The position numbers were made by a program, and so were the translations under genes. A stretch of 64,000 nucleotides of DNA. It comes from Sneathiella aquimaris. Its GTDB lineage: Bacteria > Pseudomonadota > Alphaproteobacteria > Sneathiellales > Sneathiellaceae. Positions 55,262 to 62,282 of this stretch are shown piece by piece. The DNA lies in assembly GCF_026409565.1 (NCBI RefSeq), contig NZ_CP112881.1, positions 884,501-948,500 of the forward strand, written 5' to 3'. The notes under the pieces were generated by a model. The model was not told the origin of the DNA, searched no databases, and saw nothing but the letters and a program-made list of their open reading frames with translations. Every line of letters begins with the position of its first letter. Within the stretch, counting starts at the first letter, position 1.

Positions 55262-56032
55262 ATGGAAAATAACAGTACGAAAAAAGGTGTTAAGCCGGTC
55301 GGCGCTGCCAAACTGACAATTGATATATTGCGGGCGCTTTCTAATCGGCGCGGAGGGATTGGCGTCACACCCCTTGCGGTTCAGCTGGGTCGGTATCCCG
55401 GAACAGTCTATGCGGTTCTGAAAACACTCCAGCAAGAGGGGATGGTCGAATTTAATGCCGCGACCAAAACTTATAGCCTTTGTTTAGGCGGTATCCTTGA
55501 ACTGACGGGTAAAATGCGGGAAGAACAACTGGCGAAGCGAATTGAGCCAGAAATGAAATCTGCCGCCGATCAGTTTGGTGTTTGCTTGTATTTAAGCCAG
55601 CATGTGCGCCAGGACTATATGGTGATTGTCGCCTGTGCCCTTCCTGACTTGCCGATGGGTCTTTACGCGAAGGTTGGAACGCGCTTTCCAGCTCGTTATG
55701 GCGGTGCGGGCCGACTTTTGGCCGGTTGGCAAAGCCTGGATCCAGACGATCTTCGGCGGGCGTATGACAAGCACCGATGGGCCGGAACCCAACCCGCATT
55801 CGAGGTGTGGGCGGAGCAGGTGCGTCAGGATAGAATGGCCGGTTTTGCCTATGAAGAGGAAACCTTGCCTGAAGGACTGGCGACCGTTGTTGCCCCGATC
55901 AGTGTGGACGGTAAGCCGGTAAAATATATCATCAATGCCATCGGTCCACGGGGCGATATTGCCCATGGAAAACTTCCTGAAATTGTTGAAATGGTAAAGA
56001 AGCTTGCGCAAATCGCGGCAGAGAAGAGTTAA
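55262..56032 (+). CDS. IclR-family transcriptional regulator
   Basis: A 256-residue regulator with an N-terminal winged helix (residues about 15-75: LTIDILRALSNRRGGIGVTP...) and a C-terminal IclR effector domain (GLYAKVGTRFPARYGGAGRLLAG; GFAYEEETLPEGLATVVAPI). The start follows a weak ribosome site. It is followed by the monooxygenase gene, which begins about 73 bases after the stop, so it likely controls the use of a ketone or related carbon source. Confidence 0.9.
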   Translation: MENNSTKKGVKPVGAAKLTIDILRALSNRRGGIGVTPLAVQLGRYPGTVYAVLKTLQQEGMVEFNAATKTYSLCLGGILELTGKMREEQLAKRIEPEMKSAADQFGVCLYLSQHVRQDYMVIVACALPDLPMGLYAKVGTRFPARYGGAGRLLAGWQSLDPDDLRRAYDKHRWAGTQPAFEVWAEQVRQDRMAGFAYEEETLPEGLATVVAPISVDGKPVKYIINAIGPRGDIAHGKLPEIVEMVKKLAQIAAEKS

Positions 56033-56105
56033 ATTTCGGTTTTCTCAATCAGAAGACGCTGATAGGCTGAATGAAACTGCTAATAAGAAAAACAAGGAGC
56101 AGGTT

Positions 56106-57698
56106 GTGGCAAAAAATTCAATGCTGGATGTTATCATTGTCGGTGCTGGTTTCGCCGGGTTGTTTATGCTTCACCGAATGAAGCAAAATGGGTTTGCGGC
56201 CAGAATTATTGAGGCAGGCGATGGTGTCGGGGGCACTTGGTACTGGAACCGCTATCCCGGCGCCCGTTGTGATGTGGAAAGCACGGAATATTCCTATCAG
56301 TTTTCAGATGAATTACAGCAGGAATGGGACTGGAGTGAACGCTATGCCACGCAACCCGAATTGCTGAACTATGTAAATCATGTCGCGGACCGTTTTCAAC
56401 TACGGCCACATATTCAGCTTAATACACGGGTAACACAGGCCGTTTTCGATGATGAAAACGAAATATGGTCTGTGTCTCTGGATAGTGATGAAAAATTATC
56501 AGCGCGTTTTTGCGTTATGGCGACAGGCTGTCTATCGTCCGCAAACATCCCTGATATCGATGGCCTGGCTGATTTTAGCGGAGAGGTCTATCATACAGGA
56601 AACTGGCCGCATCATCGGGTGGATTTTTCCGGGAAAAAAGTCGGTATTATTGGAACCGGATCTTCGGCTATTCAGTCTATTCCGGTCATCGCTGAGGATG
56701 CCGGACATTTATATGTTTTTCAGCGAACGCCCAGTTATGCTGTTCCTGCACATAACAAACCGTTGGATGATGCTTACCGTGCGGCGGTAAAAAAGGAATA
56801 TCCAGCTCGGCGGGAGGCTGCACAGCAAACTCGCTCAGGGATGCTGTTTCAAGTGAACCCTGAAGATGCAATGACGGTCAGTGAGGCGGACCGGCGAGCT
56901 GAATATGATCGGCGGTGGAAAGACGGGGGACTGGCTTTTTTAGGGGCGTATAATGATCTTCTTGTCAGTCGGGACGCGAACGATACGGCGGCAGAGTATA
57001 TACGGGAAAAAATTCACGAAATTGTTTCAGACCCTTCAGTTGCAAAAGCCTTGTCGCCCGATACTGTTGTGGGGTGCAAACGTTTATGTGTGGATACCGG
57101 GTATTACGAAACCTATAACCGGTCCAATGTCTCGCTAGTTGATGTTAAAGCGTCGCCCATTGAGCGGATTACAGAGCAGGGTCTTAGAACACAAGCTGAA
57201 GAATATACGCTGGATACGCTGATTTTTGCGACTGGATTTGACGCTATGACAGGGGCCCTTTTAAAGATTGATATTCGCGGCCGTGGCGGACGTTCGATCG
57301 CGGAAAAGTGGGAAGAAGGGCCAAAGACCTATTTGGGTTTGGCGATGGCTGGATTTCCAAATCTGTTTATTGTTACGGGACCCGGAAGTCCATCGGTCCT
57401 GGCCAATATGATGCCATCGATTGAGCAGCATGTGAATTGGATCACGGATTGCTTGACCGATATGCGGGCAAAAGGGCGCGCTGTGATTGAAGCTGATCAG
57501 GTTTTTGAAGAAGATTGGGTCTCTCACGTGAATGCAACGGCTGGTAAAACCCTGTTCCCGACCTGTAATTCTTGGTATCTGGGAGCCAATATCCCGGGTA
57601 AGCCCCGAGTTTTTATGCCGTATCTGGGATATCCTGCCTATGTCAAAAAATGCAACAATGTTGCCGCCGCTGACTATGAAGGTTTTTCGTTCGCCTGA
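56106..57698 (+). CDS. Type I Baeyer-Villiger-like flavin monooxygenase
   Basis: A 530-residue FAD/NADPH enzyme. Two Rossmann motifs are present: GAGFAGLFML (13-22) for FAD and GIIGTGSSAIQSI (180 onward) for NADPH. Between them the Baeyer-Villiger fingerprint FSGEVYHTGNWP (157-168) fits FXGXXXHXXXWP. The start is GTG at 56106, with AAGGAG six bases ahead; an in-frame ATG at 56004 overlaps the iclR gene. It probably inserts oxygen into a cyclic or linear ketone; the substrate is unknown. No hydrolase for the resulting ester is adjacent. Confidence 0.9.
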   Translation: MAKNSMLDVIIVGAGFAGLFMLHRMKQNGFAARIIEAGDGVGGTWYWNRYPGARCDVESTEYSYQFSDELQQEWDWSERYATQPELLNYVNHVADRFQLRPHIQLNTRVTQAVFDDENEIWSVSLDSDEKLSARFCVMATGCLSSANIPDIDGLADFSGEVYHTGNWPHHRVDFSGKKVGIIGTGSSAIQSIPVIAEDAGHLYVFQRTPSYAVPAHNKPLDDAYRAAVKKEYPARREAAQQTRSGMLFQVNPEDAMTVSEADRRAEYDRRWKDGGLAFLGAYNDLLVSRDANDTAAEYIREKIHEIVSDPSVAKALSPDTVVGCKRLCVDTGYYETYNRSNVSLVDVKASPIERITEQGLRTQAEEYTLDTLIFATGFDAMTGALLKIDIRGRGGRSIAEKWEEGPKTYLGLAMAGFPNLFIVTGPGSPSVLANMMPSIEQHVNWITDCLTDMRAKGRAVIEADQVFEEDWVSHVNATAGKTLFPTCNSWYLGANIPGKPRVFMPYLGYPAYVKKCNNVAAADYEGFSFA

Positions 57699-57808
57699 CG
57701 GAACTATTCGTGAAAGACCGCTTGTCCCTTTGATTTCCATCAAAGCGTTCCCTAACTTTGTTGAGATACCCTGATCGAAGTGGATAACTTGTTTACAGGA
57801 GGAGTGGA

Positions 57809-58126
57809 ATGTTGGATGTCGCTGCAATTGAGCAAGAGCTGAAGTTGCGCCTGAGCACACTGAAGGACCGTGTTACAGAAATGGAAACGACCTTGCGGCA
57901 GGAACATAGTGCCAATTTTCATGAACAGGCAACCGAGCGAGAAGACGAAGAAGTTGTTGAAAGGCTGGAACAGGACGCCCTTGTTGAAATTCAAGCCATC
58001 GAAAATGCCTTGCGCAATATTGCAAACGGTCGGTACGGTCTTTGTACGGAATGCGACGCACCAATCGGCGAGCAGCGATTGAAAGTGTTACCCTATGCAA
58101 GTCGCTGTATCCAGTGTGCGTCCTGA
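57809..58126 (+). CDS. DksA/TraR-type C4 zinc-finger protein
   Basis: A 105-residue protein: an N-terminal coiled coil rich in Glu/Arg (about 5-70) and a C-terminal zinc finger with CTEC and, after a spacer, CIQC. It is shorter than DksA (about 150 residues) and resembles small DksA-like proteins such as YbiI or DksA2-type forms. GGAGGAG precedes the ATG. Members can bind the RNA polymerase secondary channel; the coiled-coil tip here does not show the classical two aspartates clearly, so activity is uncertain. Confidence 0.87.
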   Translation: MLDVAAIEQELKLRLSTLKDRVTEMETTLRQEHSANFHEQATEREDEEVVERLEQDALVEIQAIENALRNIANGRYGLCTECDAPIGEQRLKVLPYASRCIQCAS

Positions 58127-58512
58127 AACCCGGTGACTCGGTTTTGGTTCTGCTTTAACCCAAAGAATTTTACGAACCCCGGGCATTTCATGCGCTGACG
58201 GGGAATATTTTTTTCGGAACCATCGAGCGTTACAGAAATTGAGAGGTTGGGCGCGTGCCTTGGAATATGCCCAATCATTTTGCGCCGTTTCTTTGTTTTA
58301 GGAGAACGTCCATAAATCCGCCTCAGATCCGCATCCGGTCGCTCTGTCGCGAGCCTGTGCCAAAGGCTGAATTCTGGATGAAGCGGAGATGTCTCGGCAG
58401 TTGGCCTCTACCTTTAAAAATCCGTAAAATGACTGTTTGATAAATTTGCTCAGCGTTCTATTCTGCATTTCACAGCGTCTGGCGAAAATTGCAGAATAAA
58501 GGAACTGGCAGC
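58127..58512. other. 386-bp region without a convincing gene
   Basis: A plus-strand frame of 61 codons (58255-58440) has unlikely composition and no ribosome site. The 3' part must hold the promoter and leader of the ThDP enzyme gene. No RNA motif is recognised. Confidence 0.5.
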
Positions 58513-60156
58513 ATGAAAACCGGTGGACAGATAATCGTTGACTGCCTTGAAGCACAAGGGGTGGAACGCGTTTTTTGCGTGCCCGGCGAAAGTTATCTCG
58601 CCGTCTTGGATGCTTTGCATGATAGCCAGATCGACACTGTGGTTGCCCGTCAGGAAGGCGGAGCCGCGATGATGGCTGAGGCTGACGGTAAATTAACAGG
58701 GCGCCCAGGCATTTGTTTCGTGACGCGGGGGCCTGGTGCCACCAATGCAACATCGGGCGTTCATGTGGCAAAACAGGATAGTACTCCGATGATCCTGCTG
58801 GTCGGACAAATTGGCAGGCGAATGCGCGGACGAGAAGCTTTTCAGGAAGTGGATTATCGTCAGACCTTTGGCGATTTGGCTAAATGGGTCGAAGAAATTG
58901 ATCATGTCGACAGGATTCCTGAAATACTGTCGCACGCCTATCACGTTGCCATGAGTGGCCGGCCGGGACCCGTTGTTCTTGCTTTACCCGAAGATATGCT
59001 TACTGAGCAGGCTGATGTGACCGCAGGACCTTATGTCGAGGTTGCGGAGCCTGCCCCAATGGAGCAGTCTTTGGTCGCGATAGAAACGTTATTATCTGAG
59101 GCGGAGAACCCACTACTTATTGTGGGGGGAAGCCGATGGAACGAAGAAGCCGTTGCAGGGCTCACAACGTTCTCTGAAAACTGGGGATTGCCCGTTGCCT
59201 GTTCTTTCCGCCGTCAGCAATTATTTGATCATTTGCATCCTCATTATGCTGGGGACGTTGGCTTGGGGATCAATCCTGCTTTAAAAAGTCGTATCGCCGA
59301 GAGTGATCTGGTTTTATTGCTGGGCGCGCGGTTCTCGGAAAACCCAAGTCAGGGCTTCTCATTGTTTGGCATTCCAAAACCAAATCAGAAACTGATCCAT
59401 ATCCTAAGTGGTGCCGAGGAGCTAGGGCGCATTTATGTACCCGACGTGGCTGTCAATGCAACGCCCGGAACGTTTTTAAGCGCGATGAATGCGCGACCTG
59501 CGGTCAAAACCGCAAACCAAACGGCTGAAGCAGCTCATAAAGCATACCGAAACTGGACGGACAGTTTGCCTCAAACCGTGGGTGATGCTCAGATGGGGCA
59601 CGTAATGGAGGTGCTTCGGGATATGTTGCCGTCTGATGCAATCATGACAAATGGGGCCGGGAACTTTGCTATCTGGTTACATCGGTTTTGGCGATTTCGT
59701 CAGTACGGGACACAATTGGCGCCAACATCGGGTTCCATGGGCTACGGCTTGCCAGCAGCGGTTGCTGGAAAGTTGCGGTATCCGGAACGTGAGGTTGTCT
59801 GTCTGGCCGGAGATGGCTGTTTTCAAATGACAATGCAGGAATTTGGTACAGCCGTTCAATTCGGTGCGAAAATCATTGTGTTATTGATTGATAATGGTGT
59901 GTATGGAACCATTCGAATGCATCAGGAAAGAGAGTATCCTGCGCGAATTTCCGCAACAGACCTGCAAAATCCTGATTTTGCAATGATCGCGACAGCCTAT
60001 GGCGCTCATTCAGAAACCGTTGCCAAAAACGAAGAATTTTTGCCGGCTCTGGAACGTTCTCGAAAATCTGGTAAAGCGGCCCTTATTCATATAAAGACCG
60101 ATCCGGAAGCAATTACACCAACAACAACTTTGACTGATCTTCGAAACAGCAGGTAA
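58513..60156 (+). CDS. ThDP-dependent enzyme, acetolactate synthase-like
   Basis: A 547-residue protein with the three-domain layout of the acetolactate synthase family: N-terminal pyrimidine-binding domain with Glu48 in VARQEGGAAMMAE, a central TPP_M domain, and the C-terminal ThDP domain with AGDGCFQMTMQEF and IDNGVYGTIRMH. AAAGGA precedes the ATG at 58513; a TTG at 58489 is less likely. There is no neighbouring ilvN or other ilv gene, so it is not a biosynthetic acetolactate synthase in the normal operon. Substrate is unknown: pyruvate, a 2-oxoacid, or an oxalyl- or sulfo-compound are possible. Confidence 0.85.
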   Translation: MKTGGQIIVDCLEAQGVERVFCVPGESYLAVLDALHDSQIDTVVARQEGGAAMMAEADGKLTGRPGICFVTRGPGATNATSGVHVAKQDSTPMILLVGQIGRRMRGREAFQEVDYRQTFGDLAKWVEEIDHVDRIPEILSHAYHVAMSGRPGPVVLALPEDMLTEQADVTAGPYVEVAEPAPMEQSLVAIETLLSEAENPLLIVGGSRWNEEAVAGLTTFSENWGLPVACSFRRQQLFDHLHPHYAGDVGLGINPALKSRIAESDLVLLLGARFSENPSQGFSLFGIPKPNQKLIHILSGAEELGRIYVPDVAVNATPGTFLSAMNARPAVKTANQTAEAAHKAYRNWTDSLPQTVGDAQMGHVMEVLRDMLPSDAIMTNGAGNFAIWLHRFWRFRQYGTQLAPTSGSMGYGLPAAVAGKLRYPEREVVCLAGDGCFQMTMQEFGTAVQFGAKIIVLLIDNGVYGTIRMHQEREYPARISATDLQNPDFAMIATAYGAHSETVAKNEEFLPALERSRKSGKAALIHIKTDPEAITPTTTLTDLRNSR

Positions 60157-60181
60157 TATCGGCACCACTAATTACAGGAAA

Positions 60182-60205
60182 AATCTGAAAATGAGTTTTC
60201 AGATT
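60182..60205 (+). terminator. Hairpin after the ThDP-enzyme gene
   Basis: A perfect 10-bp inverted repeat AATCTGAAAA / TTTTCAGATT with a 4-base loop begins 25 bases after the stop codon. The stem is AT-rich and only a short T run (CTTTTG) follows, so it is a weak terminator candidate. Confidence 0.55.
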
Positions 60206-60426
60206 GAGCTTTTGTACCCTCTGGTTGAACCGATTGGCTAAAATATAATGTATGCCTGAAAGTTGGTTTTTTGCTCTGGACACCAGGGAGGGCGGCCCTT
60301 ACAAACAGGCCAATTCTGGGTAACGGGTGGAAGCCTTATTTTTGCTTCGATTGATCGCTAATCATCCAACGTCTATTTTCTGAGTGGACGCTGAAGCCCG
60401 GCATATTTTTTTAAGGTTGTTGTTTT

Positions 60427-60972
60427 ATGAATACAAAAGACATCGTGTATATCGCTCTTTTTGCCGCGTTAACTGCTGCATTGGGAATTTTTCCACCGAT
60501 TAATATTCCAGCCCTGGGCGGGGTTCCGATTACGGCGCAAAGTATGGGCCTTATGCTTGCTGGTGGTATTTTGGGGGCGAAGCGGGGCGCGCTGGCTATG
60601 GTTCTGTTCCTTGTTCTGGTGGGGGTTGGCTTGCCTCTTCTTTCCGGTGGGCGCGGCGGTTGGGGAGTCCTTGTCGGGCCCAGCGGCGGTTTCCTTTTTG
60701 GATGGGTGATTACGGCTTTCGTGATTGGCAGCCTGATCGAAAAATACTGGCTCAGACTGAATTTTGTACTCGTGGCAGCTATTTGCCTGTTTGGAGGCGT
60801 ATTCCTTCTATACGCGATCGGTATTCCATGGTTGGCCTTTGCGGCTAAAATACCAGTCGAGAAAGCATTTTTTGGTGCCATTGCGTTTGTGCCCGGTGAT
60901 TTGGTCAAGGTTGTTCTTTCAACGGCAATCATTGTGGCCGTGGGGCGTTCCTATCCCTTAATTACCCGATGA
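60427..60972 (+). CDS. bioY: Biotin transporter substrate-binding subunit BioY
   Basis: A 181-residue membrane protein with about six spans, the S component of the biotin ECF transporter. ALFAALTAALGIFPPINIPALGGVPIT and GGRGGWGVLVGPSGGFLFG-type stretches are family marks (given here as starts of longer motifs). It is followed by bioM after 18 bases and then bioN, forming the complete BioMNY importer. An AAGG site lies 11 bases before the ATG. Confidence 0.95.
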   Translation: MNTKDIVYIALFAALTAALGIFPPINIPALGGVPITAQSMGLMLAGGILGAKRGALAMVLFLVLVGVGLPLLSGGRGGWGVLVGPSGGFLFGWVITAFVIGSLIEKYWLRLNFVLVAAICLFGGVFLLYAIGIPWLAFAAKIPVEKAFFGAIAFVPGDLVKVVLSTAIIVAVGRSYPLITR

Positions 60973-60990
60973 TTGGCGCGGGGCAGTAAA

Positions 60991-61668
60991 ATGATTTGCT
61001 TCAATGACGTCACTATCAGACTTCAGGATCGCGTCATTCTGGACGATCTTAAGGTTGAGTTGTCGGAGAAGCGAATTGGCATAATCGGCCTAAACGGTTC
61101 GGGTAAAAGCACGTTTGCCCGCTTGATAAATGGTTTGCAGATACCGTCAAGCGGGTCAGTAACAGTCAATGGATTTTGCACTAAGAAAAAAGGCCGTCAG
61201 GTACGGCGACAGGTTGGGTTCGTTTTCCAAAATCCCGAAAACCAAATTGTCTATCCAACGGTTGAAGAAGATCTGGCCTTCGGGTTGAAGAACCTGAAGA
61301 TCGAAAAAACTCGTGTCCGCGAGATCATAAACGAAGAGCTGGACAAATATGATCTGTCCCATCTGGCGAGCCGGTTGACACATCAGCTAAGCGGCGGTGA
61401 AAAACAGATGGTAGCCCTGATCGGGGTTTTAATTATGGCGCCTCAATATCTGGTCATGGATGAGCCAACAACGCTTCTGGATCTTAAAAACAAAAATCGA
61501 CTGATGTCCGTTATTTCAGGATTGGAACAGTCTGTATTGCTTGTGACGCATGATCTGGACTTGTTAAATGATTTTGACCGGGTTTTATGTATCCATGATC
61601 AAAAACTGGTCGCGGACGGATCACCTGCAGAGGTAAAGAAATATTATCAGTCCCTGTGTGGCCTATGA
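60991..61668 (+). CDS. bioM: Biotin transporter ATPase subunit BioM
   Basis: A 225-residue ABC ATPase of the ECF (CbiO-like) type. Walker A is GLNGSGKST, the signature is LSGGEKQM, and Walker B is YLVMDEPTT. The ATG at 60991 is used; a TTG at 60973 would add six residues. The stop overlaps the bioN start (ATGA). Confidence 0.95.
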   Translation: MICFNDVTIRLQDRVILDDLKVELSEKRIGIIGLNGSGKSTFARLINGLQIPSSGSVTVNGFCTKKKGRQVRRQVGFVFQNPENQIVYPTVEEDLAFGLKNLKIEKTRVREIINEELDKYDLSHLASRLTHQLSGGEKQMVALIGVLIMAPQYLVMDEPTTLLDLKNKNRLMSVISGLEQSVLLVTHDLDLLNDFDRVLCIHDQKLVADGSPAEVKKYYQSLCGL

Positions 61669-62282
61669 TCAGCCTGTATCATCATGGGGATACCGTTTTT
61701 CACAAATGCCCTGCGGGTGTCAAACTGCTGGCGTTGGTGGCGCTTTGCACGGGTGTATTCGTTTTTGAAAGTATCTGGAGCGTAACCGTCGCTCTGGTCT
61801 TGGTTCTAAGCCTTTACCCTTTGGCCCGTTTGCCTCTGAAATCGCTGTCAGATCAATTGCGACCAATGATGATTTTGCTGCTGATATTATTTCTGGCTCA
61901 GGGGTTGATTAATACCTGGTCAATGGCGGTGTTTATAAGCGTTCGGTTTGCAGCTTTAATCCTCGCGGCCGGGTTTGTCACCTTGACGTCTCGGACATCT
62001 GATATGATCAGCGCTCTGGAAACCCTGTTAAGGCCATTTTCCCGCTGGCTAGCTGTTGAGAAAATAAGCCTGGCATTGTCGCTCGCCATTCGTTTCATTC
62101 CCGTCATTGCCGATGTTACCCGTGAAGTCAAAGAGGCTCAGCGGGTTCGTGGCTTGGAAAGAAGCTTGTTTGCGGTCGCGATGCCTGTAATTATCCGGAC
62201 CTTGAAAATGGGGACGCATATCGCCGAAGCGTTGGACGCGCGCTCTTTTGACAGTATTGATCGCAAAGGGAAAAATGATTGA
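61665..62282 (+). CDS. bioN: Biotin transporter transmembrane subunit BioN
   Basis: A 205-residue ECF T-component (CbiQ family) with four to five membrane spans and the coupling helices carrying ARG-like motifs: EAQRVRGLE and EALDARSFDS. The ATG at 61665 overlaps the bioM stop. Its last 8 bases overlap the start of the next gene, a strong sign of one transcript. Confidence 0.93.
   Translation: MISLYHHGDTVFHKCPAGVKLLALVALCTGVFVFESIWSVTVALVLVLSLYPLARLPLKSLSDQLRPMMILLLILFLAQGLINTWSMAVFISVRFAALILAAGFVTLTSRTSDMISALETLLRPFSRWLAVEKISLALSLAIRFIPVIADVTREVKEAQRVRGLERSLFAVAMPVIIRTLKMGTHIAEALDARSFDSIDRKGKND

Noticed and set aside
58255-58440. 61-codon frame between the zinc-finger gene and the ThDP enzyme gene
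   Set aside because: Unlikely amino acid composition, no ribosome site and no homology that I recognise.
60280-60420. GC-rich stretch with GGGCGGCCC and GGGTAACGGGTGG upstream of bioY, considered as a riboswitch
   Set aside because: The conserved blocks of TPP, cobalamin, SAM or other known aptamers are not present in order, and no stable fold could be drawn by eye.
60157-60426. BioR operator (TTATCTATAA-like) before bioY
   Set aside because: No close match to the palindrome was found in this gap.
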